Below, in pieces: positions 11,541 to 19,887 of a stretch of 57,845 bases of DNA. Positions within the stretch are counted from its first letter, which is position 1. Every line of letters starts with the position of its first letter. The stretch is from positions 1 through 57,845 of the forward strand of contig PABA01000005.1 of assembly GCA_002699025.1 (NCBI GenBank), written 5' to 3'. The translations under genes and the position numbers were made by a program. The notes below the pieces were generated by a model. That model ran no database searches, was not told the origin of the DNA, and saw only the letters and a program-made list of their open reading frames with translations. Source of the stretch: Sandaracinus sp. Lineage in GTDB: Bacteria > Myxococcota_A > Polyangia > Polyangiales > Houyiibacteriaceae.

Positions 11541-11604
11541 CGAGCCCGTGCCGCCGCGAGCCCGTGCCGCCGCGAGCCCGTGCCGCCGCGAGCCCGCGCC
11601 GCCG
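11541..11604. repeat. 16-bp tandem repeat, 4 copies
   Basis: Units of cgagcccgtgccgccg start at 11541, 11557, 11573 and 11589 (the last with one change). With the 99-bp duplication it fills most of the 336-bp gap between the Asp-rich lipoprotein and the MCE gene; nothing else was recognised there. Confidence 0.85.
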
Positions 11605-11722
11605 CGATCCCTTCCCGACGCGGCGAGCCCGGCGCGGACGGGTCCGCGAGCCGTGAGCCCGGTCGCGCGCGCTCTCTCCCCGAGGACGCGCCCCGGAAGC
11701 ACCGTCGTCGGGCGGCGCGCGC

Positions 11723-12736
11723 CTACTCGCGCCAGAAGAGCTTCCAGGGGTTGTGCTTCAGGTCCCGAAGCATCTCCTGGATGTCGTCGTAGATCTCTTC
11801 GTCCATCACGAACGCGCCGACCGTGCCGCGCCCTTCGCGGATGTGCGAGACGATCGCCCGCGCGTCCGCGATGGTCGCGTTCGCCTCCTCGGCGAGCGAC
11901 GAGGCCTCGTGGATGGCCGTGCGGATCTCGTCCTGCTGCTCGGGCCCGATCGCGCCGAGCGCCTCGTTGCCCTGCTCGGTGATCCCGCGCACGTCTTCGA
12001 GGATCGGGTCGATGTCGCGGGAGACCGACGCCAGCGTCCGGTCCACGTTGCGCAGCGTCCGCTGGAGCCGCTGCCCGTTGACGATCCCGTTCGCCCCGTC
12101 GAGCACCTCGTTGGTCTGCTCGGTGGCGCGCTCGAGGTTCGCCAGGATGGCGTCGAGCCGGTTGTCGTTCTCCTGCAGCAGCTCGTCCATCTGGCGGATC
12201 ATGTTCGCCGCCGAGCGGAGCAGGGTGCCGAGCTCCTCCCGGTTGTCCCGGAGGAGCTTCGAGAGGTTCTCGAGGAGGTCGTAGGCGAGGGCCAGCGCCA
12301 GATCGAGCCGGGGCGGGTCGACGCCCTGCACGATCGCCCCGTCTTCGAGGGCCGGCCGCTCCGGATCGCCCGGGTCCACGGCGATGATCGACTCACCGAG
12401 CACGCTCTGCGAGGTCACGTAGAACATCGCGTCCTCGTGGATGGTCTCGCGGACGTTCTCGTCGACGCGCAGGTGCGTGCGGATCAGCGGCCGGCGTCCG
12501 GTCTGCGGATCGAGGCGCCCGCCCCAGTACTCGACCCCCTCGACGGTGCCGATCTGGATGCTCCCGACGTTCACCGGCGCGCCGGGCTGCACGTTCCCCG
12601 GGTTGTCGAAGTCGACGTAGAGGTCGTACTGGTCCCCCAGCTCGACGCCGCCGAGGATGAAGACGAAGCCGCCGAGCAGCACCAGCGCCACGAGGACCAA
12701 GAGGCCCACGCGCACCTCGAGGGAGAGGCCCTTCAT
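11723..12736 (-). CDS. MCE/MlaD family lipid-binding protein
   Basis: A 337-residue protein with an N-terminal anchor helix (LSLEVRVGLLVLVALVLLGGFVFI) and one MCE domain (about residues 38-135: LYVDFDNPGNVQPGAPVNVGSIQIGTVEGV). A long helical region follows, with repeated Asn/Arg/Glu-rich helices typical of substrate-channel-forming MCE tails. MCE proteins form hexameric rings that shuttle phospholipids across the periplasm. It is the last gene of the transporter operon; its ATG overlaps the stop of ATPase 1 (ATGA). Only one MCE protein is encoded, although ATPases and permeases are doubled. Confidence 0.9.
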   Translation of the reverse strand: MKGLSLEVRVGLLVLVALVLLGGFVFILGGVELGDQYDLYVDFDNPGNVQPGAPVNVGSIQIGTVEGVEYWGGRLDPQTGRRPLIRTHLRVDENVRETIHEDAMFYVTSQSVLGESIIAVDPGDPERPALEDGAIVQGVDPPRLDLALALAYDLLENLSKLLRDNREELGTLLRSAANMIRQMDELLQENDNRLDAILANLERATEQTNEVLDGANGIVNGQRLQRTLRNVDRTLASVSRDIDPILEDVRGITEQGNEALGAIGPEQQDEIRTAIHEASSLAEEANATIADARAIVSHIREGRGTVGAFVMDEEIYDDIQEMLRDLKHNPWKLFWRE

Positions 12737-13479
12737 ACCTCCATCGGCCCCTCCGCGCGGCCTTGGATGAACTGCTGCACGATGGGGTCTTCGGTGTTCC
12801 GGAACTCCTCCGGCGTACCCAGAAGCCGCACCGTGCCCTTGTACAACATCGCGATCCGGTCCGCGATCGAGAAGATCGAGACCAGGTCGTGGCTCACGAC
12901 GATGCTGGTCACGCCGAACTCGTCGCAGAGGCGCCGGATCAGCTCGTCCGTGCGGCGCGCGCTGACCGGATCGAGGGAGGTCGTGGGCTCGTCAAAGAGC
13001 ACGTACTCGGGGTCCAGCGTGAGCGCCCGGGCGATCGCGACGCGCTTGCGCATGCCGTCGCCGAGGGCCGCCGGGTAGGCGTCGGCGAAGTCCTGCATGT
13101 GCACCTTCTCGAGGCGGCGGCGCGCGTCGTCGATGGCCTCCTTCATGCTCATGCCCCGGTGCTTGCGCAGCGGGAGGGCGACGTTCTCGGCGCAGGTCAT
13201 GGAGTCGAAGAGCGTCGAGCTCTGGAAGACCATCGCGCACTTCATGCGGACCGGGTAGAGGGCGCGCTCGTCGAGTCGGCTGACCTCCTCCTCGCCGAGG
13301 AAGATGTCGCCCTCGTCGGGGCGGAGCAGGCCGATGAGGTGCTTGATGAGCACGCTCTTGCCGACGCCGCTCGCGCCGATGATGAAGAAGCACTCGCCGT
13401 CCGCGACCTCGAGATCGACGCCCTGCAGCACGACCTTCGGGCCGAAGGCTTTGTGGATGTTCACGAAGCGGATGGGCAT
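12733..13479 (-). CDS. MCE transporter ATPase 1 (MlaF-like), degenerate signature
   Basis: ABC ATPase of 248 residues. Walker A GASGVGKSVL, Q-loop FQSSTLF, Walker B with catalytic Glu (VLFDEPTTSLDP) and switch His (VVSHDL) are all canonical. The signature is not: where LSGGM(R/Q) is expected it reads LGDGMRKR. In an ABC dimer the signature of one subunit completes the nucleotide site of the other, so this change would weaken the site formed with ATPase 2. It ends with QFIQGRAEGP, the C-terminal extension typical of MlaF. The gene overlaps the MCE gene by 4 bp and follows permease 1 after about 50 bp. Confidence 0.92.
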   Translation of the reverse strand: MPIRFVNIHKAFGPKVVLQGVDLEVADGECFFIIGASGVGKSVLIKHLIGLLRPDEGDIFLGEEEVSRLDERALYPVRMKCAMVFQSSTLFDSMTCAENVALPLRKHRGMSMKEAIDDARRRLEKVHMQDFADAYPAALGDGMRKRVAIARALTLDPEYVLFDEPTTSLDPVSARRTDELIRRLCDEFGVTSIVVSHDLVSIFSIADRIAMLYKGTVRLLGTPEEFRNTEDPIVQQFIQGRAEGPMEV

Positions 13480-13529
13480 CGGAGCGGAGAGGGGAGCGAG
13501 GGCGTCGGCGCGGGGTCGAAGCGCGGACG

Positions 13530-14327
13530 TCAGAGCGCGGGCACGAAGAAGTAGCCGATGGTGCTGATGACGAGGTTCAGCACGATGATGGCGAAGCAGC
13601 TCCCCACGACGGCCTCGGTCGTGGCCCAGCCGACCCCCTCCGAGCCGCCGAAGGTCGCGAGGCCGCGCTGGCCGCTGACGAGGGCGATGGCGCCGCCGTA
13701 GGTGACGGCCTTCGACACGCCGAGGACGAGGTCGCCCATGGTGACGAGCGAGAGGTTCGTGAAGGTGTGCGGGCTCACGTCGAACATGAGCTGCGCGACG
13801 AGCATGCCGCTGCCATAGGCGACGAAGCCGCCGATGATCAGGATGACCGTCCCCATGATCACCGAGGCGATGAAGCGCGGGACGACCAGGTAGTCCACCG
13901 GGTCGGCGGCGCACATGCGGAGCGCGTCGACCTGCTCGGTGACCACCATGGAGCCGATCTCGGCGGCGATGCCGGCCCCGACGCGCGTCGCGAGCGGGAG
14001 GGCGCCGACGGAGGCGGCCAGGTCGCGGATCAGGAGCTTCAGGTAGGTCGCCCCGATCATCGAGAAGTCGGGCACGAGCTTCTTCGACTGCAGGCCCGTC
14101 TGGAAGGTGATGATGGCCCCGATGAAGGCCATCGTGATGCACATGAAGAAGAGCGACTGGTTGCCGATGGCGAACATCTGGCGGGCGACCGAGCCGGGCT
14201 CGCGCTTGCCGCGGATCAGGTAGTGCATCGTGCGCCGGCCGACGCGCGCGACGGCGAGGGCGTCCTGGAGGACGTTCTTGAGGGCCGCGAGGGGGCTGAC
14301 GTTCTCGGCGCGGGCGGTGAAGGCCAT
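13530..14327 (-). CDS. MCE transporter permease 1 (MlaE family)
   Basis: Inner-membrane permease of 265 residues with five or six TM helices. Family landmarks are FIGAIITFQTGLQ in the second helix region, ATRVGAGIAAEIGSMVVTEQVDAL (split here as ATRVGAGIAAEIGSM / TEQVDAL), DPVDYLVVPR and the C-terminal GYFFVPAL. It belongs to the MlaE/YrbE superfamily that binds the MCE ring and ATPase. Its ATG overlaps the stop of permease 2 by one base (TGATG), so the two are translated in tandem. It is clearly distinct in sequence from permease 2, which suggests a heterodimer. Confidence 0.92.
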   Translation of the reverse strand: MAFTARAENVSPLAALKNVLQDALAVARVGRRTMHYLIRGKREPGSVARQMFAIGNQSLFFMCITMAFIGAIITFQTGLQSKKLVPDFSMIGATYLKLLIRDLAASVGALPLATRVGAGIAAEIGSMVVTEQVDALRMCAADPVDYLVVPRFIASVIMGTVILIIGGFVAYGSGMLVAQLMFDVSPHTFTNLSLVTMGDLVLGVSKAVTYGGAIALVSGQRGLATFGGSEGVGWATTEAVVGSCFAIIVLNLVISTIGYFFVPAL

Positions 14328-15127
14328 CAGTCGAGCACGAAGGTGGAGAAGTAGTCGGCGATGAAGACGCCGGCGGCCGAGGCGACGACCGAGGCGTTCA
14401 CGGCGCGGCCGACGCCGGGGGCGCCGCCGCGGGTGGCCAGGCCGTAGTAGCAGCTCATGAGGGCGATCATGACGCCGAAGAGGAGCGACTTGATGAGGCC
14501 GACGAAGAAGTCCCAGGTCTCGAGGCGCTCGATGGCGGAGGCCCAGAAGATGCGCGGGTCGACGTCGAGGAGGAGGTCGGCGGTCAGCATGGCGCCGCCG
14601 AGGGCGATGGCGTCGCCGAGGATGGTGAGCACGACCATCATGCTGATCATCGCGAGGACGCGCGGGACGACGAGGTAGGCGATCGGGTCGATGGCGAGGG
14701 CGCGGAGGGCGTCGACCTGATCGGTGACCTGCATGGTGCCGAGCTCGGCGGTGTTGTTGGCGCCGACGCGGCCGTTGAAGATGAGGCCGATGAGGAGCGG
14801 GCCGAGCTCGCGGAAGGTGGTGAAGGTCGCCGCCCAGCCGATGAAGCCCTTGGCGTTGAACTGCTCCACGAAGGGCGCGGCCTGGACGACCATGATGCCG
14901 CCGGTGAAGGCGGCGGTGGCCGAGATGATGGGCACGGAGCGGACGCCCATGCGGTTGAGGTTGCGGAAGAGCTCGTGGCGGTCGATGCGCGCCGGGTTGA
15001 GGCGGCGGAGGATCTGACCGAGGAGGATGGTCACGCCGCCGATCTGGGTGGCGAGCGCGAGCAGGAAGGCGCCGACCCGCTGGGGGAGGGCGAGGAGGAC
15101 GCCGACGGGGGCCGCGGGGGCGCCCAT
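14327..15127 (-). CDS. MCE transporter permease 2 (MlaE family)
   Basis: Second MlaE-family permease, 266 residues. Landmarks are FTGGIMVVQAAPFVEQF, GRVGANNTAELGTMQVTDQ, DPIAYLVVPRVLA and the end ADYFSTFVLD. In place of the usual acidic/Gly A-E-x-G pair of permease 1 (AAEIGSM) it has AELGTM, still the family motif. It is coupled by one-base overlaps to ATPase 2 upstream (15127) and permease 1 downstream (14327). The order ATPase 2-permease 2-permease 1-ATPase 1-MCE is compact and on one strand. Confidence 0.92.
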   Translation of the reverse strand: MGAPAAPVGVLLALPQRVGAFLLALATQIGGVTILLGQILRRLNPARIDRHELFRNLNRMGVRSVPIISATAAFTGGIMVVQAAPFVEQFNAKGFIGWAATFTTFRELGPLLIGLIFNGRVGANNTAELGTMQVTDQVDALRALAIDPIAYLVVPRVLAMISMMVVLTILGDAIALGGAMLTADLLLDVDPRIFWASAIERLETWDFFVGLIKSLLFGVMIALMSCYYGLATRGGAPGVGRAVNASVVASAAGVFIADYFSTFVLD

Positions 15128-15861
15128 CAGAGGGGGCCCTCCGTGAGGCCGTGGACGAACTGACGTACGGCCGGATCCGTGGAGGCCTTCGCGTCGTCGG
15201 TCGTGCCGTCGAAGATGAGGCGGCCCTCGTGGAGCATGCCGACGCGATCGGCGATGGTGAGGACGCCGGCGACGTCGCTCGAGATGACCATCACGGTCGT
15301 GTCCTGGGCGCGCTGCTCTTCCTGCACGAGGTCGTAGATCTTCTGGCTGGTGACCGGATCGAGGCCGGCCGTGGGCTCGTCGTAGAGGACGATGGGCGGT
15401 CGGGCGATGGTGGCACGGGCGACGCCGATGCGCTTCTTCTGCCCGCCGGACATGCTCTGGGGGATGCGGTGCTCGGTGCCGGGGAGGGCGACCCGCTCGA
15501 GGCGCTCGGCGACGCGCTCGGCGATCTCCTCCTCGGAGAGGTCGAAGAGGCGGCGGAGCGGGAAGGCGATGTTCTCCGCGACGTTCATGTCGAAGAGCGC
15601 GTAGTTCTGGAAGAGCATCCCGATCTTCTTGCGGACGCGGGCGAGCTCGATCTCGTTCAGCGGGCCGAGCTCCTCGTCGTCGACGAAGACCTTGCCGGAG
15701 GCGGGGCGGAGGAGGCCGGCGACGACCTTGAAGAGGACGCTCTTGCCCGCGGCGCCCGGGCCGATGAGGGCGTAGATGCACGCTGGCGGGACCTCGAGGG
15801 AGACCCCGTCGAGCACGGTGTTGTCGCCGAAGGCGAGGTGGACGTCCTCGAGGCGGATCAC
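15127..15861 (-). CDS. MCE transporter ATPase 2 (MlaF-like), switch His missing
   Basis: ABC ATPase of 244 residues from GTG 15861. Walker A GPGAAGKSVL, Q-loop FQNYALF, canonical signature MSGGQKKR and Walker B IVLYDEPTAGLDP are present. The switch (H-loop) histidine is replaced: VISSDV instead of VxSHD. This is the mirror image of ATPase 1, which keeps the histidine but has a degenerate signature. Pairing the two would give one complete and one impaired ATP site. The C-terminus FVHGLTEGPL is MlaF-like. First gene of the operon; the region upstream (to the FadR-type operator) is about 190 bp and divergent. Confidence 0.92.
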   Translation of the reverse strand: MIRLEDVHLAFGDNTVLDGVSLEVPPACIYALIGPGAAGKSVLFKVVAGLLRPASGKVFVDDEELGPLNEIELARVRKKIGMLFQNYALFDMNVAENIAFPLRRLFDLSEEEIAERVAERLERVALPGTEHRIPQSMSGGQKKRIGVARATIARPPIVLYDEPTAGLDPVTSQKIYDLVQEEQRAQDTTVMVISSDVAGVLTIADRVGMLHEGRLIFDGTTDDAKASTDPAVRQFVHGLTEGPL

Positions 15862-16051
15862 GGGAGCGCGAGCATACCTGACGGGGGGAGGACCCGTGGC
15901 CCTGCCGCGGAGCCGGGAGAGCCGAGCCCCACTCCGTGCGCGGGCCCGTGTCCATCCGCGTCCATGCCCGTGCCCGTCCGTGCCTGTGGGGAGACGCGAC
16001 GTGCCAGGAGGGGACGCGCGCGGCAGCCCGAGGAAGGTCGCGCCTCTCACT

Positions 16052-16090
16052 GACTGCTCATCTGCTGGTCTGACCAGTTGACGAGCAGTC
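16052..16090. promoter_or_regulatory. FadR-like operator dyad
   Basis: CTGGTC-T-GACCAG at 16065-16077 is a perfect 13-bp palindrome and contains TGGTC-N-GACCA, the core recognised by E. coli FadR. It is nested in a wider dyad: GACTGCTC (16052-16059) pairs with GAGCAGTC (16083-16090) about the same centre at 16071. The site is 43 bp upstream of the ATG of a FadR-family regulator, so autoregulation and control of the coupled hydroxylase is likely. The divergent MCE operon begins 190 bp to the left and could also be affected. Confidence 0.75.
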
Positions 16091-16113
16091 CAGTGGCGTG
16101 GCACCGTGCTCCC

Positions 16114-16875
16114 ATGGTCGAGCCGCCCATCCGCGCCGTCACCCGGCGCTCGCTCTCGGAGGCCGTCTTCCAGCAGCTCCGCGACGGGATCCTCTCGGGG
16201 GCCCTCGCGGCGGGCACGGCGCTGCCCTCGGAGCGCGCTCTCTGCGAGCGCTTCGGCGTGAATCGGGCGGCCCTCCGGGAGGCGCTCAAGCGGCTCCAGC
16301 AGCTCCGGCTGGTGGCGATCCGCCAAGGGGAGAGCACGCGCGTCCTCGACTTCCGGGAGACCGGTGGGCTCGAGCTGCTCGTCGGCCTCCTCCTCGACGG
16401 CGAGGGGAACGTGCAGTGGAAGGCCGTGCGGAGCTTCGTGGAGATGCGCACGGCCCTCGGGCCGGACATCGCTCGGCTCGCGGCGCTCCGGCGGGGCGAG
16501 GCGGAGCTCGCGGCCCTCGACGAGGCGCTCGCGGCCCTCGAGGCGGAGCCCGCGGACGACGTGGTCGCCCTCCAGCGCCGGAGCCTGGCGCTCTGGCGCG
16601 TGCTCGTGCGGGCGAGCGACAACCTCGCCTACCAGCTCGCCTTCAACACGATGGAGCGCGCCTGGGAGGGTGTGCAGGACACCTTCGCGCCGGCGCTCGC
16701 CGACGAGGTCACGCACCGGGCCGGCTACCGGGCGCTCGTGCGCGCGGTCCGGCGCGGGCAGCCGGAGGCGGCGCGGAAGGCGGCGGCGCGGCTGGTCGCG
16801 CGCGGGGCGAAGGCCGCGGAGGCGCTGCTCGGCGGGCTGGTCGAGCGCGGCGGAGAGACGGGGGAAGCGGGATGA
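16114..16875 (+). CDS. GntR/FadR-family transcriptional regulator
   Basis: 253-residue regulator from ATG 16114. The N-terminal winged helix-turn-helix (AVFQQLRDGILSGALAAG, LPSERALCERFGVNRAALRE) is typical of GntR proteins, and the all-helical C-terminal part resembles the FCD/FadR ligand-binding domain. A palindromic site with the E. coli FadR core lies 43 bp upstream. The stop overlaps the ATG of the fatty acid hydroxylase gene (ATGA). Together these suggest a regulator sensing an acyl-CoA or fatty acid and controlling the downstream hydroxylase. The ligand is inferred from context. Confidence 0.9.
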   Translation: MVEPPIRAVTRRSLSEAVFQQLRDGILSGALAAGTALPSERALCERFGVNRAALREALKRLQQLRLVAIRQGESTRVLDFRETGGLELLVGLLLDGEGNVQWKAVRSFVEMRTALGPDIARLAALRRGEAELAALDEALAALEAEPADDVVALQRRSLALWRVLVRASDNLAYQLAFNTMERAWEGVQDTFAPALADEVTHRAGYRALVRAVRRGQPEAARKAAARLVARGAKAAEALLGGLVERGGETGEAG

Positions 16876-17615
16876 CGCAGACGACGACGAACGCGCCGAC
16901 GGGCGCGCGACGCGAGACCCGGGGCGTGCCTCCCGAGGTGGCCGACCCGACGCCGGACCGCCCCGTCGACGGACAGCGCATCGAGACCCTCCGGGACGCG
17001 GCGCGGGTCTTCTTCAGCCGGCCGGGCCCGCGCCTCATCGCCAAGCAGGCCGCCCTCGGCTGGGCCGTCCGCGCCTGCCTCGGCCCGCCGACGATCACCG
17101 AGCTCGGCATCTGCGGCGCCGTCGTCGCCTGGTGGCCGTTCCAGGAGTGGCTCGCGCACAAGCACCTCCTCCACATCGAGCCGCGCGAGATCCTCGGTCG
17201 GCGCGTCGACCCGCTCTTCGCCCGCAAGCACCGCGCGCACCATCGCGAGCCGCGCGACGTCGACCTCACGCTCCTCCCCCCCGAGGTCATCCGCGCGGCC
17301 ATCCCCGCGAACCTCGCCTTCTGGGTCGTCGTCACGGGCGCGAGCCCCCGCAAGGCCGCGACCGGGATCGCCGCCTACTCCACCATGGCGCTCCTCTACG
17401 AGTGGACGCACTTCCTCGTCCACACGGGGGTCAAGCCGAAGAGCCGCTTCTTCAAGCGGGTCCGGCGCAACCACCGCTTCCACCACTACCGGAACGAGGA
17501 CTACTGGTACTCCTTCGTCTACCCGGACGTGGACCGCTGGCTCGGCACGGAGCCGGACCCGAAGAGCGTCCCGCGGAGCCCCACGGCGATGAAGCTCCAC
17601 GGTCTCGACGACTGA
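16872..17615 (+). CDS. Fatty acid hydroxylase/sterol desaturase superfamily protein
   Basis: 247-residue integral membrane di-iron enzyme. Histidine motifs HKHLLH, HRAHH, HFLVH and HRFHHY match the set that binds the two irons in this superfamily. Several hydrophobic segments surround them. The N-terminal 45 residues are polar and Thr/Pro-rich. The substrate cannot be read from sequence; fatty acyl chains, sterols or carotenoids are all used by relatives. Translational coupling to a FadR-type regulator favours a fatty-acid substrate. Confidence 0.85.
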   Translation: MTQTTTNAPTGARRETRGVPPEVADPTPDRPVDGQRIETLRDAARVFFSRPGPRLIAKQAALGWAVRACLGPPTITELGICGAVVAWWPFQEWLAHKHLLHIEPREILGRRVDPLFARKHRAHHREPRDVDLTLLPPEVIRAAIPANLAFWVVVTGASPRKAATGIAAYSTMALLYEWTHFLVHTGVKPKSRFFKRVRRNHRFHHYRNEDYWYSFVYPDVDRWLGTEPDPKSVPRSPTAMKLHGLDD

Positions 17616-17727
17616 CCGGTCGGCGCCGCTCCGTGGCGGGCGGGCGAGCGGGCAGGGCGCGACGGAACGAAGCGGGCGCCGCGCTCGAGGCGCGACGCCC
17701 GTCGGGTCGGCTGACGAATACGCGCTC

Positions 17728-18963
17728 CTAGAGCCCGCGGAGGTCCAGCGCTTCCTTCACGCGGCTCACGCCGAGCACGAAGGCGGCCGTGCGGAGGTTG
17801 CACTCGTGCTTGCGCCGGATGGCCATCAGATCCGCGAAGGCCTTCTTCATGACCTTGCGGAGCTCCTGGTTCACGCGCTCCTCGTCCCAGTAGAAGTGCT
17901 GCATGTTCTGGGACCACTCGAAGTAGCTGACGGTCACGCCGCCGCAGTTCGCGTAGATGTCGGGCACGACGTGGATGCCCTTCTCGTCGAAGATGTCCTG
18001 GGCCTCCGGGTCGGTCGGCCCGTTCGCGCCCTCGACGATGTAGCGGGCCTTCACGTCGCCGGCGTTCTCCTTCGTGAGGACGCCGCCGAGGGCCGCTGGG
18101 ACGAGGATGTCGCACTCCATCGTCAGGATCTTCGCGCCGTCGATCTTCTCGGCGCCTTCCCAGCCCTCGAGGCCGCGGTTCTCCTTCGCGTAGGCGATGG
18201 CGTCGGCGACGTCGATGCCCTCCTCGCGCACGTAGCCGCCGCTGATGTCGGAGATGCCGATCACCTTCGCGCCCTTGGCCACGTAGTCGTGGGCAGCCCA
18301 GGTGCCGACGTTGCCGAAGCCCTGGATGACGACGGTCTTCCCCTCGAGCTCCTCCCCCTCGTGCGCGAGGATCTCCTCGGTCGCGTACACGCAGCCGCGC
18401 CCGGTCGCCTGCGTGCGCCCCTCCGAGCCGCCGAGGGCCACGGGCTTGCCGGTGACGACCCCCGGCTCGTAGCCGTGGTACTTCGCGAACTGATCGAAGA
18501 TCCAGGCCATGGTCTGGCCGTCCGTGTTCACGTCCGGGGCCGGGATGTCGCTCTTGGCGCCGATCACATCGTGGATGCCGTCGATGAACTTCCGCGTGAG
18601 CCGCTGCTTCTCCGCGTCGCTCAGCGTGCTCGCGTCGACCTGGATGCCGCCCTTGGCGCCGCCGAAGGGCACGCCGGCGACGGCGGTCTTCCAGGTCATG
18701 AGCGAGGCGAGGGCCGTGACCTCCTCCGAGTCGACGTGGTGGTGGTAGCGGAGGCCGCCCTTGAAGGGGCCCCGGGCGTCGTCGTGCTGGACGCGGAAGC
18801 CGATGAAGGTGCCGATGGAGCCGTCGTCCATGCGGATGTTCAGCTCGACGCGGACCTCCCGGTGCGGCGTCTCGAGCTGCTTGACGATGTCCGGTCGGTA
18901 GTCGAGCAGCGCCGTCGCCTGCTCGATGAAGACCTTCGTGTTCTCCAGAAACTTCTTCGACAT
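17728..18963 (-). CDS. gdhA: Glutamate dehydrogenase
   Basis: 411-residue Glu/Leu/Phe/Val dehydrogenase that interconverts glutamate and 2-oxoglutarate plus ammonia. Substrate-domain motifs GPFKGGLRYHH and PFGGAKGGI (with the catalytic Lys region) are followed by PAPDVNTDGQTMAWI. The Rossmann fingerprint VVIQGFGNVG marks the nucleotide domain; the residues after it do not settle NAD versus NADP. A GGAGGGAG ribosome site precedes the ATG at 18963. The gene is isolated, with a TAG stop. Leucine or valine dehydrogenase is less likely given length and motifs. Confidence 0.94.
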   Translation of the reverse strand: MSKKFLENTKVFIEQATALLDYRPDIVKQLETPHREVRVELNIRMDDGSIGTFIGFRVQHDDARGPFKGGLRYHHHVDSEEVTALASLMTWKTAVAGVPFGGAKGGIQVDASTLSDAEKQRLTRKFIDGIHDVIGAKSDIPAPDVNTDGQTMAWIFDQFAKYHGYEPGVVTGKPVALGGSEGRTQATGRGCVYATEEILAHEGEELEGKTVVIQGFGNVGTWAAHDYVAKGAKVIGISDISGGYVREEGIDVADAIAYAKENRGLEGWEGAEKIDGAKILTMECDILVPAALGGVLTKENAGDVKARYIVEGANGPTDPEAQDIFDEKGIHVVPDIYANCGGVTVSYFEWSQNMQHFYWDEERVNQELRKVMKKAFADLMAIRRKHECNLRTAAFVLGVSRVKEALDLRGL

Positions 18964-19058
18964 TCCACTCCCTCCAGCTGGCTCGCCCGGGCGCGGCCGC
19001 CCGCGCCACACCCCGCGGCGCGCGGCGAGTGTCCTTCGAGCGCCCGGGCGCAATCAAG

Positions 19059-19077
19059 CCATGCCATCGAGGCATGG
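19059..19077 (-). terminator. Hairpin downstream of sctJ-like gene
   Basis: CCATGCC, five-base loop, GGCATGG form a perfect 7-bp stem about 45 bp after the leftward sctJ-like stop and about 95 bp before the gdhA start. On the minus strand it is followed by CTTGATTG, only a weak T-rich tract. A terminator or a gdhA leader element is possible. Confidence 0.35.
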
Positions 19078-19119
19078 GGCCCGCGCCCGGTGGCGCCAGC
19101 CCCGCGCGCGAGACGCCCC

Positions 19120-19887
19120 CTAAGGGGCCGCGGCTTCGTCCGCCGGTTCGGGCGGCGCGTTCCGCCGGCGCCAGGCCAGCACGAGGAGCAGCGCCAGCAC
19201 CAGGTGCAGGCCGAGGGCGCCGCCCAGGATGGCCTTCAGCGCCGTCGAGGAGCCGCGCGTGACCGTGACCGGCCCGAGGTTCACCAGGTTGGCCTCGCGC
19301 CGCTCGGGGGCGGGGGAGGCCTCGACGCCCACCACGGCCACGTCGGTCGGCTCCATGCCCTGCACGGCGCCGGCGACGAGCGCGCGCACGGCCTCCTCCT
19401 CGTAGGGCGGCGCGCCGCGGTACTTGAGCAGCACGGAGGCGCGCGGGCGCGGGGCGTCCTCGTCGAGCGCGATGCGGCGCCGGTCCGGGAGCGCCACGTG
19501 GACGCGCGCGTCGATGACGCCGTCGATGGCGCGGAGGCTGCGCGAGAGCTCGCCGCTCAGGGCCGCGACGTAGCGGGCGCGCTCCTCGGTCGCCGTCGGC
19601 ACGAGGCCGCCCTCGCCGAAGACCTCGTTCAGGCCCGGCGCGTCGTCCCGGGGCAGGCCCTCGGCGCGCAGGATCTCGAGCGCGGGGGCCACCTCCTCCG
19701 GGCTCACGGTCACCGTGTAGCGGGCCTCGCCCGTGCCGCCGGCGGGCTCCTTCGCCGCGCCGATGCCCTGGCCGTGGAGCGCGACGAGGACCTGATCGGC
19801 CTCGTTCTCCGAGAGGTCGTTCTGGAGCGTGGCCCGGCAGCCGAGGGCGAGCGTCGCCGCCAGGAGGGGCGCGAGGAGAGAGCGCAT
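19120..19887 (-). CDS. SctJ/YscJ/FliF-family ring lipoprotein (orphan)
   Basis: 255-residue lipoprotein (signal ending LAATLALGC) related to SctJ (YscJ, PrgK, HrcJ), the inner-membrane ring subunit of type III secretion. Family landmarks in order: LSENEADQVLVALHGQGI, the EEVAPALEILRAEGLP helix, LNEVFGEGGLVPTATEERARY, LSGELSRSLRAIDGVIDARVHVALP and a C-terminal TM helix (LKAILGGALGLHLVLALLLVL) with a basic end. No other secretion gene (SctV, SctN, SctC, SctR-U) is present in this window. Its ATG overlaps the stop of the pseudokinase gene by one base (TGATG), so the two are made together. Confidence 0.85.
   Translation of the reverse strand: MRSLLAPLLAATLALGCRATLQNDLSENEADQVLVALHGQGIGAAKEPAGGTGEARYTVTVSPEEVAPALEILRAEGLPRDDAPGLNEVFGEGGLVPTATEERARYVAALSGELSRSLRAIDGVIDARVHVALPDRRRIALDEDAPRPRASVLLKYRGAPPYEEEAVRALVAGAVQGMEPTDVAVVGVEASPAPERREANLVNLGPVTVTRGSSTALKAILGGALGLHLVLALLLVLAWRRRNAPPEPADEAAAP

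Noticed and set aside
19120-19887. A full type III secretion locus
   Set aside because: Only the SctJ-like lipoprotein is found; no export apparatus, ATPase or secretin gene lies nearby.
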